Source: Oscillibacter sp. PC13 (GTDB lineage Bacteria > Bacillota > Clostridia > Oscillospirales > Oscillospiraceae). From it: 64,000 bases of DNA. The stretch lies in contig NZ_FOXE01000005.1 of assembly GCF_900115635.1 (NCBI RefSeq), positions 62,001-126,000 of the forward strand, given 5' to 3'. Shown here in pieces: positions 50,732 to 59,082 of this stretch (its first letter is position 1; the number at the start of each line of letters is the position of its first letter). Under the pieces are notes generated by a model that ran no database searches, was not told where the DNA came from, and saw only the letters and a list, made by a program, of their open reading frames with translations. The position numbers were made by a program, and so were the translations under genes.

Positions 50732-51628
50732 ATGACGAATGTAATTTATGCGATTGTCGTGCTGGGTGTGCTGGGTGCAGTATTCGGACTGGTCCTGGCT
50801 ATTGCCTCCAAGATTTTTGAGGTGAAGAAGGATCCCCGCGAGGAAGAGATTCTAAGCCATTTGGCCGGCGCCAACTGCGGCGGCTGCGGTTTCCCCGGCT
50901 GTGCGGGTTGTGCGGCGGCTATTCTGGCCGGCACTGCGCCTGTCAACGCCTGCGCTCCTGCCGGTGCAGAGAATGCGGCGGCCATTGCCGCCATTATGGG
51001 CCAGGAGGCTCCCTCTGGTGAGCGCCAGGTGGCCTACGTCCGCTGCAACGGCGGTACCAATGCCAAGAAGCGGTTTGACTATGTAGGCGTGAAGGACTGC
51101 ATCTCTGCCACCAAGGTGGCTGCCGGTCCCCTGGAGTGTGCCTTTGGTTGCTTGGGCTTCGGTTCCTGTGTGAGCGCCTGCCAGTTCGGCGCTATGTCTA
51201 TCGGCGCAAATGGCGCAGCTGTGGTGGATCCCGATAAATGTACCAACTGCGGTGCCTGCATGGCCGCCTGCCCCCGGAAGCTGATTGTCTCCGTCCCTGC
51301 TTCCAAGAAGGTTCATGTGGCCTGCGCCAACCGCGACAAGGGCAAGGCTGCAATGAGCGTCTGCAACAGCTCCTGCATCGGCTGCGGCCTTTGCGAGAAG
51401 GAGTGCAAGAAGGACGCCATTCATGTAGAGAATGGCGTAGCCGTTATCGATTATGATAAGTGCGTGGGCTGCAAGCTCTGCACCAAGGTCTGCCCGAGAG
51501 ATGCCATCCAGCCCGCCGCCACTGCGGAGGAGAAGGAGAAGTACAAGGCTATCAAGAAGGCCCAGGCTGAGAAAGCTGCGGCTGCAAAGGCTGCCGCCGC
51601 CCAGGCGGAGACAGCCGAGAAGGCCTGA
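50732..51628 (+). CDS. rnfB: Rnf electron transport complex subunit B
   Basis: 298-residue subunit that accepts electrons from reduced ferredoxin. One N-terminal membrane helix, a 4Fe-4S motif CGGCGFPGC-AGC near 50, further cysteines around CLGFGSCVSAC near 140, and three ferredoxin-type CxxCxxCxxxCP motifs near 170 (CTNCGACMAACP), 212 (CIGCGLCEKEC) and 241 (CVGCKLCTKVCP). The Ala/Lys/Glu-rich tail resembles that of rnfC. Last gene of the operon; terminator at 51646. Several clusters suit the long clostridial form. Confidence 0.96.
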   Translation: MTNVIYAIVVLGVLGAVFGLVLAIASKIFEVKKDPREEEILSHLAGANCGGCGFPGCAGCAAAILAGTAPVNACAPAGAENAAAIAAIMGQEAPSGERQVAYVRCNGGTNAKKRFDYVGVKDCISATKVAAGPLECAFGCLGFGSCVSACQFGAMSIGANGAAVVDPDKCTNCGACMAACPRKLIVSVPASKKVHVACANRDKGKAAMSVCNSSCIGCGLCEKECKKDAIHVENGVAVIDYDKCVGCKLCTKVCPRDAIQPAATAEEKEKYKAIKKAQAEKAAAAKAAAAQAETAEKA

Positions 51629-51645
51629 TCCCGCTTTGACAGGAA

Positions 51646-51682
51646 GCACCCCGGATTTTTAAATCCGGGGTGCTTTTTTTCT
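51646..51682 (+). terminator. Terminator of the rnf operon
   Basis: GCACCCCGGATTT / AAATCCGGGGTGC, short loop, then T7. Confidence 0.95.
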
Positions 51683-51710
51683 TGCCTTTTTGGCGCAAGT
51701 GGCATATGAT
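51682..51710 (+). promoter_or_regulatory. Promoter of the THF riboswitch-folT-folC unit
   Basis: TTGCCT (51682-51687), 17-bp spacer, TATGAT (51705-51710). Transcription would start around 51717, just before the riboswitch. Confidence 0.7.
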
Positions 51711-51721
51711 AATTGCTATCA

Positions 51722-51836
51722 GGCAGAGTAGAGACACACGTGTGAAATAGTGCCGGAAAAACGGGGAGTTGTTTTTCGGACGAAGGGGCAAGGCCTTTGG
51801 CTAGAAGCCCGCAGTGTGTGTTTCGCATCCCGCTGC
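51722..51836 (+). promoter_or_regulatory. Tetrahydrofolate (THF-I) riboswitch
   Basis: P1 GGCAG (51722-51726) pairs with CTGCC (51832-51836). After P1 comes the conserved GAGTAGA-like strand; P2 ACACAC (51734-51739) pairs with GTGTGT (51814-51819). Internal conserved blocks GTGCCGG, GGGAGTTGT and GGACGAAGG, and the 3' TTCGCATCCCGCTGCC, match the THF-I aptamer consensus as remembered. The placement before a folate-type S component and folC strongly supports it. The expression platform between 51837 and 51920 was not resolved. Confidence 0.82.
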
Positions 51837-51920
51837 CGCATATGGGAAATTGCAATGGCCTTCCTCTGTGCGGCGTTCCGGAACCGGACTGCCGAAACTA
51901 TACAGAAGGAAGGTATTTTT

Positions 51921-52478
51921 ATGTTCAAGTACAACCGTATCGCCCGCAGAATTTGCCTTGTCGGCATGCTTGCCGCCTTGTATCTCGCCCTGAATATGTT
52001 GGGCTTCAAGGCGTGGAGCTTTCATATCACCTTTGCCTCACTTCCGGTTATCGTGGGGAGTCTGCTTTTTGGACCGGCAGCTGGAATGTTGATTGCTGCC
52101 ATCGGCGAGTTTTTCAACCAGCTTCTTTCCTACGGTATTACGGTCACCACAGTCCTCTGGCTGATTCCTCCGGCAGTGCGGGGCCTGGTTGTGGGCGGCA
52201 GCGCATTGCTGCTGGGAAACGAACAGAGGCACTTAGAGGACCGGTATGCGCTTTGCTATGGGGTTTGTGTGGCGGCAGCGCTGTGTACCACGGCGGTGAA
52301 TACAGCAGTCATGTATGTTGACAGCGTTATCATGGGGTACTACAGCTTCGCCTATGTGTTTGGCTCCGCGATTATCCGAATCATCTCGGGCATCCTGACT
52401 GCCATTGTAGTGACCACGGTGGGAATTCCGCTGGTCAGGCTGCTGCGGCGGCAGGGAATTGTCCGCCGCCAGGCATAA
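51921..52478 (+). CDS. folT: ECF transporter S component, folate type
   Basis: 185-residue six-helix membrane protein, S subunit of an energy-coupling-factor importer. The N-terminal ARRICLVGMLAALYLALNMLG, the LPVIVGSLLFGPAAGMLIAAIGEFFNQLLSYG segment (about residues 38-70) and PPAVRGLVVG fit the FolT-like group. It follows a THF riboswitch and precedes folC, which makes folate the best substrate. ATG 51921 follows GAAGGAAGG. The shared ATPase/T module lies elsewhere. Confidence 0.87.
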   Translation: MFKYNRIARRICLVGMLAALYLALNMLGFKAWSFHITFASLPVIVGSLLFGPAAGMLIAAIGEFFNQLLSYGITVTTVLWLIPPAVRGLVVGGSALLLGNEQRHLEDRYALCYGVCVAAALCTTAVNTAVMYVDSVIMGYYSFAYVFGSAIIRIISGILTAIVVTTVGIPLVRLLRRQGIVRRQA

Positions 52479-52520
52479 GAATTCTGTGCATCGCCGCACG
52501 AACAGAGAGGAGTGCTTCCC

Positions 52521-53795
52521 TTGAACGGACAGGAATCCATTGCCTATATCCACTCATTTAACTGGCAGAAGCACGCACCGGGACTTGATCGGATTCGAGC
52601 ACTTTTGGCCGCCTTAGACTCCCCCCAGAAGGCGCTGAAATTTATTCACGTGGCCGGTACCAACGGTAAGGGCAGCACCTGTGCCATGCTGGCATCCGTG
52701 CTGCAGGCTGCCGGCTTCCGTGTGGGGCTGAATACGTCTCCGCATCTGGTGGACTTTACCGAGCGCATCCGGATCAACGGAGAACCCGTTTCAGAGGCGG
52801 CGCTGGCAAATTTGGTGGATCGGATCCGACCAATTGTCGAATCCATGGAGGATCACCCCACGGAGTTTGAGCTGATCACCGCGCTGGCGCTGCTGTACTT
52901 TCAGGAACAGCTATGTGATATCGTGGTGCTGGAGACGGGACTGGGCGGAGAATTGGACGCTTCTAACGTAATTGATACGCCGGAGGTCGCCATTCTCACT
53001 GCCATGGGAATGGATCACGTGGCACAGCTTGGCCCCACGCTGGAGAATATTGCCGCCGCAAAGGCTGGAATCATCAAGCAGGGGGGAGAGGTGGTCAGTT
53101 ATGGCGGCTGCCCGCCTGCCGATGCGGTATTCCACCGGGTCTGCCGGGAGCGGAGTGCCCGCTTGACGGAGACGGACTTCACCCGCATCCGTGTGAGAGA
53201 AGCGCGGCTTTCCGGGACACGATTTGACATCCTCCCCCATGAGGACTTGCAGATGTCTCTGGCAGGAGATTACCAGGTATTCAACGCCGCTGTTGCAGTC
53301 ACAGCGCTGGAAGCGCTTCGCCAACGAGGCTGGGAGATTTCGGAGGGCGCTATCCGGACGGGACTCGCCCGAGTGGAGTGGCCTGGGCGGTTGGAGCTTC
53401 TGCGGGAAAAGCATCCAATGTTTTTGCTGGATGGGGCGCACAATGCCAATGGCATGGCCGCTGCAGCGAAGAGCCTTCGCCTGCTGCTCCCTGGGAAAAA
53501 ACTGGTGCTTTTGCTTGGGATGATGTCGGATAAAGAGATCCCCAAGATGCTGGATCTGGTGCTGCCCCTGGCAGAGGCGGCGGTGACTGTTACGCCCAAC
53601 AGCCCCCGGGGCATGGGGGCTGAAGCGCTGAGACAGTTGATCCTGGCAAGGGGGATCCCTGTCCATGCCTGTGTCTCTATTGCCGAAGCTGTCCGGACAG
53701 CCGCTGCGGCAGCAGGCAGGGACGGGGCTGTCTGCGCCCTGGGGTCTCTTTATCTGTCAGGCGATGTGCGGCAGGCCGTGAAAGACCTGCTTTAA
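52521..53795 (+). CDS. folC: Bifunctional folylpolyglutamate/dihydrofolate synthase
   Basis: 424-residue Mur-ligase-type enzyme adding glutamates to (dihydro)folates, trapping imported folate in the cell. ATP loop VAGTNGKGSTCAML near residue 45, TSPHLVDFTERIRING near 72, ETGLGGELDASNV near 140, and a C-terminal domain with LDGAHNANG near 310. Start TTG 52521 sits 8 nt after AGGAG; GTG 52512 overlaps that site. Second gene of the riboswitch-controlled folT-folC unit. Confidence 0.94.
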   Translation: MNGQESIAYIHSFNWQKHAPGLDRIRALLAALDSPQKALKFIHVAGTNGKGSTCAMLASVLQAAGFRVGLNTSPHLVDFTERIRINGEPVSEAALANLVDRIRPIVESMEDHPTEFELITALALLYFQEQLCDIVVLETGLGGELDASNVIDTPEVAILTAMGMDHVAQLGPTLENIAAAKAGIIKQGGEVVSYGGCPPADAVFHRVCRERSARLTETDFTRIRVREARLSGTRFDILPHEDLQMSLAGDYQVFNAAVAVTALEALRQRGWEISEGAIRTGLARVEWPGRLELLREKHPMFLLDGAHNANGMAAAAKSLRLLLPGKKLVLLLGMMSDKEIPKMLDLVLPLAEAAVTVTPNSPRGMGAEALRQLILARGIPVHACVSIAEAVRTAAAAAGRDGAVCALGSLYLSGDVRQAVKDLL

Positions 53796-53799
53796 AAAA

Positions 53800-53840
53800 T
53801 AAAAAAAGTCCGGGAGCGGCACGCTCCCGGACTTTTTTGC
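53800..53840 (+). terminator. Terminator of the folT-folC unit
   Basis: AAAAAAGTCCGGGAGC / GCTCCCGGACTTTTTT, 10-bp GC stem with A/T extension. Confidence 0.92.
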
Positions 53841-53952
53841 TAAAGGAGAGAAGTTTGAAGACGAACGGCAGTTTCAAGAGAACATAAGAGGGGTGAGGAA
53901 CATTTAGAATTCTGAGGTTCTTTGCTGCTGCAATTTATTCGGAACAAACAGA

Positions 53953-54786
53953 TTAAGAAAAATTGGAAAGAAATGTCTCATATGACTTTGCTGCAGAATA
54001 GTTGGCGCACAACATGGCAATATGGGACAAAAGTGCATCGTCATCAAAATATTTTGCATGAGCAGGACAGCGTTTGATGCAGGCGTGACACTTGATGCAT
54101 ATCCCGGTTATATTTGTGACATGATTTGGGTCAATGGAGCCCATGGGGCAAACATATGCACAAATTTTGCAATTTGTACATTTTTCAACATCGGTCTTTG
54201 GCGTGGCTTTCAGAAAGACTGCTTTCCTGCCCTGCAGATCCAGAGGGGTATAATAAGCGGCATTCGCGTCTCCGGGAACGCACAGCGGGGGCGGGAGGGC
54301 GTCGGCAGCATCCAGCTTACCGGCCAGTTTTTCTGCAAAGCGGCCCATAAACTGCAAGTCTTCGTTGGTAGGCCTGTTAGCAGCCAGCTGAGCTGCCATT
54401 GCGTGCTGCGCCACACAGGCCGCAGCCCCCACGGTGTGAAAACCATTTTGCTCCAAAACAAAGCACAGCTCTGCCAATGCATGATCATAGCTTCTGTTTC
54501 CAAAGCTTACCATGGCGACTGCTGGCGTATCATTCCCCAATAGGCAGGATTGAAACGCTGGCAACAACTTGTTTGGGACTTTTCCGGCATAGGTAGGTGT
54601 CCCTACCACAAGCAAGTCACTATCTGTAAAGGACTGTGTTGGCTGACGATCTGCGGGAGAATTCAGAGGCCTGAATTTTACAGGGACATGTAAACAAGCT
54701 GCCAGAACAGTGGAAAAGAACTTGACAAGTTTTTCTGTAGAACCAGTGGCGCTGTAATATACGCCCCACACCTGTTTGATTTTCAT
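53953..54786 (-). CDS. EFR1-type flavodoxin-ferredoxin fusion protein
   Basis: 277 residues. N-terminal flavodoxin-like domain (about 1-165): the phosphate loop SATGSTEKLV at 11-20 and VVGTPTYAGKVPN near 63. C-terminal two 4Fe-4S ferredoxin motifs, CTNCKICAYVCPMG near 208 and CIKCHACIKRCPAHA near 230. Such EFR1 family proteins are cytosolic electron carriers or small reductases of uncertain substrate. ATG 54786 follows AGAGGTGA. It is downstream of the glutaconyl-CoA decarboxylase cluster but separated from it by a hairpin terminator, so its link to that pathway is unproven. Confidence 0.87.
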   Translation of the reverse strand: MKIKQVWGVYYSATGSTEKLVKFFSTVLAACLHVPVKFRPLNSPADRQPTQSFTDSDLLVVGTPTYAGKVPNKLLPAFQSCLLGNDTPAVAMVSFGNRSYDHALAELCFVLEQNGFHTVGAAACVAQHAMAAQLAANRPTNEDLQFMGRFAEKLAGKLDAADALPPPLCVPGDANAAYYTPLDLQGRKAVFLKATPKTDVEKCTNCKICAYVCPMGSIDPNHVTNITGICIKCHACIKRCPAHAKYFDDDALLSHIAMLCANYSAAKSYETFLSNFS

Positions 54787-54828
54787 AAAATCACCTCTTG
54801 CTGCTGTAATGTAGATGATCTGCAGTGA

Positions 54829-54877
54829 AAAGGTGCTGTCCACCTGGAAACCGGAAAGTGGACAGCACTTTTTTATA
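54829..54877. terminator. Terminator after the biotin carrier gene
   Basis: GTGCTGTCCAC / GTGGACAGCAC, 11-bp stem with a 14-nt loop; T6 on the plus strand and CTTTTC on the minus strand, where it follows the last gcd gene. Confidence 0.72.
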
Positions 54878-55087
54878 CTATTCGATGCTCATTAAGACAT
54901 CTCCGCTTTTTACTTTATCCCCGACGTTAACATTGATTTTCTTTACGACACCATCAACGGGGCTGGCAACTGGCTGTTCCATTTTCATAGCTTCCATAAC
55001 GGCAAGTAACGCCCGCGTTTTGACAGTGTCGCCTTCCTTCACACTGAGAGAAATGACCTTACCTGGGATTCTGGCTTTCACTTCCAT
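54878..55087 (-). CDS. Biotin carrier subunit of a Na+-pumping decarboxylase (GcdC-like, minimal)
   Basis: 69 residues consisting of nothing but a biotinyl (lipoyl-like) domain: EAMKMEQ near residues 32-38 carries the biotin Lys, flanked by the usual GxVxxxxVxxGDxV half-motifs. It shuttles CO2 from the carboxyltransferase (56468) to the membrane beta subunit (55126). Known GcdC proteins are longer because of an Ala/Pro-rich linker before this domain; that linker is absent here. ATG 55087 follows AAAGGAGTGTAGAATCC. Last gene of the cluster. Confidence 0.9.
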   Translation of the reverse strand: MEVKARIPGKVISLSVKEGDTVKTRALLAVMEAMKMEQPVASPVDGVVKKINVNVGDKVKSGDVLMSIE

Positions 55088-55125
55088 GGATTCTACACTC
55101 CTTTAAAATAATATTTTACAAATAG

Positions 55126-56343
55126 CTATCCAATTAAATGGATGGTGCTTACAAAGATGCCGGCTGCAATTGCGGATGTAAACACACCGGATATATTGGC
55201 TCCCATAGCCACAGGGAGGATCATGGCAAAGGGATTTTCATCCATGGCAGCATGCTGCGCCAATTTGGCCGTGGTGGGTACGCAGGAAACCCCTGCGATC
55301 CCGATGACCGGATTGAAGTCCAGCCCCCGATGCTTGTGCCACCAATACATCACCCATCCGCCAAGAAGCCCGCCGATTGCGGAAACAGCCAGGGCCATAA
55401 TACCCAAGATGAGGATTGTGAGGACGGTTGGGTTTAAAATGGTAGAGGCTTCACATAAAACACCGAGGACAACGCCCAGAAAGAATGTGGCAAAATAGGA
55501 CAATCCTTCCTCAAGGAGCTCCGTATATTTTCCAATCTCAGCTTCTTTGACAGCCATGCCGATAAAGAAGGAAAAAATCAAGGGAGATGCTACCGGCAGC
55601 AACAGGCAAAGAATGAAACAGGAAACCACAATAAATACAAATTTTGAACGCTGCGATACCTGTGGAACATCCACGTACATATCAATCCCGCGGTACTTTT
55701 TGGGAATGAACAGCTTAATTAGAAATGGATATCCACCATATGTCAGGCTCAGGTACAAATAGGCAATAATCGAGATCGGAACAAACAGCTCAGGTGCCAG
55801 CATCAATGAGGTGAACAGCACCATGGGGCCGTCAGCGCCTCCGATACTGGCAACCGCTGCAGCCGAACCTGGCGGCAGGCCAAATGCCATTACACCTGCT
55901 ACCAATGTGACAAATGTTCCAAGCTCGGCAAAAATTGCAATGATCATGGAACTCCAAGGTTTTGCCAAAAGGTAGCTAATCTCACTCCGTGCTCCGATCC
56001 CCATAAATACCAGGCAGGCGATCAGCCCATTGGAAAAGGTGAGGTTGTAAATGGGCTGGAGGAAGTTCACTTGCATAATATTGACAATTTCTACAGCATC
56101 GGAAGCAAGTGGATCAACAAACATATTTCCAATGGCCCCGGAATTCAAAAACATAATTCCTGCATTCACTGCCATCATCGAAATACCCATGGGGACCATA
56201 ATCAGCGGCTCCAGTGTGCGCTTGAATCCGAAATAGGCCAAAAAGAACCCCAATATGATCAGAGCAACTCTGGCAACGGATACCAAAGGATCCATTTCAA
56301 AAAATGTGCCGATCCCTGGAAATAGCTGAAGCAGGATCTCCAA
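55126..56343 (-). CDS. gcdB: Na+-translocating decarboxylase beta subunit (GcdB/OadB family)
   Basis: 405-residue, highly hydrophobic membrane protein that decarboxylates carboxybiotin and exports Na+. Family hallmarks: a loop with SIGGADGPMVLFTSLMLAPELF near residue 165 holding the conserved Asp, MGIGARSEISYLLAKPWSS near 115, and the C-terminal NPVIGIAGVSCVPTTAKLAQ segment near 350. Starts with TTG at 56343, with AAAGGAGG in the end of the preceding 39-codon gene; stop and start of the two genes touch (TGATTG). Companion of the carboxyltransferase and biotin carrier genes. Confidence 0.93.
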   Translation of the reverse strand: MEILLQLFPGIGTFFEMDPLVSVARVALIILGFFLAYFGFKRTLEPLIMVPMGISMMAVNAGIMFLNSGAIGNMFVDPLASDAVEIVNIMQVNFLQPIYNLTFSNGLIACLVFMGIGARSEISYLLAKPWSSMIIAIFAELGTFVTLVAGVMAFGLPPGSAAAVASIGGADGPMVLFTSLMLAPELFVPISIIAYLYLSLTYGGYPFLIKLFIPKKYRGIDMYVDVPQVSQRSKFVFIVVSCFILCLLLPVASPLIFSFFIGMAVKEAEIGKYTELLEEGLSYFATFFLGVVLGVLCEASTILNPTVLTILILGIMALAVSAIGGLLGGWVMYWWHKHRGLDFNPVIGIAGVSCVPTTAKLAQHAAMDENPFAMILPVAMGANISGVFTSAIAAGIFVSTIHLIG

Positions 56344-56463
56344 TCATTCCGCCTCCTTTTCTGAAGAAAGGACATGGTTAATCAACACGATGATGCCAAC
56401 AATACCTAAAGAGATGATGCCTGTGAAAAAGTATGCCATAATTGCATAGACAACAACATTCAT
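56344..56463 (-). CDS. Very small membrane subunit (putative decarboxylase gamma/delta)
   Basis: 39 residues: one predicted membrane helix (about 4-30) and a charged end SSEKEAE. ATG 56463 is 4 bp after the carboxyltransferase stop with GAGGAATGAGC as the ribosome binding site; it ends directly before the TTG of gcdB. By position it should be the small OadG/GcdD-type subunit that holds the complex together, although those are normally 80-110 residues. Reality is supported by tight spacing and the membrane helix. Confidence 0.72.
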   Translation of the reverse strand: MNVVVYAIMAYFFTGIISLGIVGIIVLINHVLSSEKEAE

Positions 56464-56467
56464 AAGC

Positions 56468-58237
56468 TCATTCCTCAGCGGAAGCAGATGCCTGCCGGTT
56501 GTAATCAGCAATGATTCTTGGCAGAACCATCTGATGATGCGGGCAAATTCCTTTTGGATTTTGATAGGCTGCGGCAGTAAAGGCTCGCAAATAATCCCGC
56601 AACTTATCCAGACTGACAAGCTCGTCTACCAGACCAGCCTTGGCACAGTACTCTGCCCGGGACTTATTTGCATAATCAGTGATAAGCTGATTCATCTTGT
56701 CAATGGTGGGCTGCAGATCCTTGCCCGCTGCATCATCTTTGACAAGTCGCCGCGCATACATAGCAGCCGCAGCGGTCTCTCCATGCATGACATAGATTTC
56801 CGTAGCAGCCGTGCCCAAGGAGAAGGCGTTGGTGTCATTCCCCTGCGGCCCCCCAAGGACATAGTGCGCTGCGGCAGTTCCCTTTCGCATGGTAATCTCC
56901 AGCATGGGCAAATCGGAGTTCTGAATGGAATAGATGAGGCTCTGACCAAGCCCGAGCAGTTCTGCGCGCTCGGCTTCGTTACCAACATCAATGCCTGTCG
57001 TGTCCTGCAGCCAAACCATGGGAAGGTGATCTCTCGTGCACAGCGTGACAAATTCGCTCATCTTAATAAGGCCCTGCCGATACAGTTTGCCGCCGACACC
57101 CAGCGCATCCTCCCGATACTCCGGATAATCCAGGAAGAACCCCTGCACATTGGCTACGACACCAACCAACATGCCGTCAAACTTTGCAAGGCCAGTTACA
57201 ATTTCGGGACCGTATCCTTTTTTGTACTCCATGAACTGGGAACCGTCAGTCAACCGTGCGATGACATCATAGATGTCATAGGGGCGCTTATGGTTTGCAG
57301 GGAACAGGGAATAAAGATCTTCCGCCGGAAAGGCGGGAGCTGAGGGTGTATCTACACGGAAAAATTCAGGATTGAACGCAGGCGTGTAGCCGATATACTT
57401 GCGGATTGCGGCCAAGACCTCCTCTTCTGTTCCATAAACCTCCCGCATGAAGCCAGTTTCATCGTGGTGAATGGCTGCTGTTCCGGGCACATCCTGCCGA
57501 AGCTCCTTCTGCGCTTCGATCAACGCCTGTGCGGACTCCAAATCCACATGCCCCTTGGGAGACATGCCGCCGACAATGCCAGCGCCGCCAACGGCCATAT
57601 TGGCTTTCTCGTGGGCGATGAGGATCGTTGGACTGATGGAATGATATCCGCCGCCAGCAGGGTTTGTGCCATAAATTCCGACAATCACCGGAACCCCCAG
57701 TTGATTCAGCTGAGCATTGCGGTAGAAGGGGGTACCGCCGCCTCTGCGGTCAGGATAAACTTTTTCCTGCTCATCCATCTTGACACCAGAGCAATTCAGC
57801 AAATATACCAAAGGAATTCTGAGCCGCTTTGCGGTGTCAGACGCACGAAGCAGGTTTTCTGCCTGGCCAGGAACCCATGCCCCGGCCATTTTTTTGTTGT
57901 CGGACGCAACGATTACGACCCATTTGCCGCTGACCTTAGCCAGGCCCTTGACGATGTTGGTAGATCCATTGGCGTTATTTTGCGGATTAAACAAGCTGTT
58001 GAGCGGAAGCCAAGTGCCTTCATCGATGAGTTCATGGATACGTTGCATGGCACATAACTGTCCCGCGCTGTTGAGATCAGCAGTCGCTTTGCCGTTTTCG
58101 AGAATTTCCTGAATCCTTTCAGCAACAGCCTGCTCGGCATTCTTTAAAATTTGCGTATTTTCCGGATCAACTGCGAAAAGGGACTCTCCGATTGCTTCCA
58201 TATTTTGAAAGTAACGGGGCATGGAGTATTCGTTCAT
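56468..58237 (-). CDS. gcdA: Glutaconyl-CoA decarboxylase alpha subunit (carboxyltransferase)
   Basis: 589 residues, close in length and sequence to Acidaminococcus GcdA as remembered: MPRYFQNM at the start, NSLFNPQNNANGSTNIVKGLAKV near 82, ASDNKKMAGAWVPGQAENLLRASDTAKRL (split) near 112, and GGGYHSISPTILIAHEKANMAVGGAG near 198. These match the two crotonase-like carboxyltransferase halves. It moves CO2 from glutaconyl-CoA to biotin, leaving crotonyl-CoA. The C-terminal half keeps LQDTTGIDVGNEAE and KGTAAAHYVLGGPQGNDTNAF near 465. ATG 58237; co-transcribed with gctAB upstream. Confidence 0.95.
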   Translation of the reverse strand: MNEYSMPRYFQNMEAIGESLFAVDPENTQILKNAEQAVAERIQEILENGKATADLNSAGQLCAMQRIHELIDEGTWLPLNSLFNPQNNANGSTNIVKGLAKVSGKWVVIVASDNKKMAGAWVPGQAENLLRASDTAKRLRIPLVYLLNCSGVKMDEQEKVYPDRRGGGTPFYRNAQLNQLGVPVIVGIYGTNPAGGGYHSISPTILIAHEKANMAVGGAGIVGGMSPKGHVDLESAQALIEAQKELRQDVPGTAAIHHDETGFMREVYGTEEEVLAAIRKYIGYTPAFNPEFFRVDTPSAPAFPAEDLYSLFPANHKRPYDIYDVIARLTDGSQFMEYKKGYGPEIVTGLAKFDGMLVGVVANVQGFFLDYPEYREDALGVGGKLYRQGLIKMSEFVTLCTRDHLPMVWLQDTTGIDVGNEAERAELLGLGQSLIYSIQNSDLPMLEITMRKGTAAAHYVLGGPQGNDTNAFSLGTAATEIYVMHGETAAAAMYARRLVKDDAAGKDLQPTIDKMNQLITDYANKSRAEYCAKAGLVDELVSLDKLRDYLRAFTAAAYQNPKGICPHHQMVLPRIIADYNRQASASAEE

Positions 58238-58294
58238 CAGATAATCCTCTCTTTCTTAACGGTTTTTAGAAAATGATTCCGCGGTCTGGATGAC

Positions 58295-59068
58295 TCATTC
58301 TTTTCCAATATAAAGTCGACTGGGATCAATTTGATTTCGAAGAATCTCGAGGCATTCCGGCTCCGGAGGAATTGACTCCACAGCGCGTGAGACATCGATC
58401 TCAAACCCGGTGTTGTCTTGAATGTCCTGTACAGTGACGCCTGGAAAATATTCGGCGACATACATACGCTTTGTCTCGTCATCAAACCGCATCAGCCCCA
58501 AATTTGTAATGACGACCTGGGGGCCGCGATCAGGTGGAAGTCCTTTTTCCCGACGCCCGTCCGGCCCATTTATCCAGCCGGGGCTGGTTAAGTAATCCAC
58601 CTTTTCTACAAACCGGCGCTTTTGATGCTGCATCATTAAAACTGTATTGACATAGGTGGCGATACCGTTTGCACCACCGCTTCCGGAAAAACGCGCGGAC
58701 GGATGGTGATAGTCTCCGATGGATGTAGAATTCAGATTTCCATAGGGATCAATCTGCGCACCGCCTAAAAAGCCGAGATCCATTACGCTTTTCCGCAGGT
58801 TATTGTTCTGCATCCCAAAGTACCGGAAGGTTTCACCCAGTGTAGAAGCACCATGGGAGAACCGCAGATCTGCAACACTGGTCGGGGCTTCTACCGGGCA
58901 TCCGTCCACCATACCGCTCTCCACGAGCAGACAGCAATTCGGCGCATAAGTACGCTTTGCGAGAGAGGCGCCCACCAGAGGCAGTCCGGTACCTACGATT
59001 ACACGCTGGCCGTCCTTGATTTGACGCGCAATCATGATGACCTGCATTTCCTTGTTGGTATAGTTCAT
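58295..59068 (-). CDS. gctB: Glutaconate CoA-transferase subunit B
   Basis: 257-residue beta subunit of a family I CoA-transferase. The catalytic Glu is in LLVESGMVDG near residue 54, and the fold keeps GTGLPLVGASLAKRTYAPN near 26, with GFLGGAQIDPYGNLNST near 98 and GGANGIATY near 130. It moves CoA from acetyl-CoA (or another donor) to glutaconate or a related dicarboxylate. ATG 59068 follows AAAGGAGGCAGGGAT. Lies 14 bp after gctA. Confidence 0.94.
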   Translation of the reverse strand: MNYTNKEMQVIMIARQIKDGQRVIVGTGLPLVGASLAKRTYAPNCCLLVESGMVDGCPVEAPTSVADLRFSHGASTLGETFRYFGMQNNNLRKSVMDLGFLGGAQIDPYGNLNSTSIGDYHHPSARFSGSGGANGIATYVNTVLMMQHQKRRFVEKVDYLTSPGWINGPDGRREKGLPPDRGPQVVITNLGLMRFDDETKRMYVAEYFPGVTVQDIQDNTGFEIDVSRAVESIPPEPECLEILRNQIDPSRLYIGKE

Positions 59069-59082
59069 ATCCCTGCCTCCTT

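Noticed and set aside
51750..51920. N-terminal extension of the folate S component to 51750
   Set aside because: The extension would translate the riboswitch; ATG 51921 has a good ribosome binding site and the normal family N-terminus.
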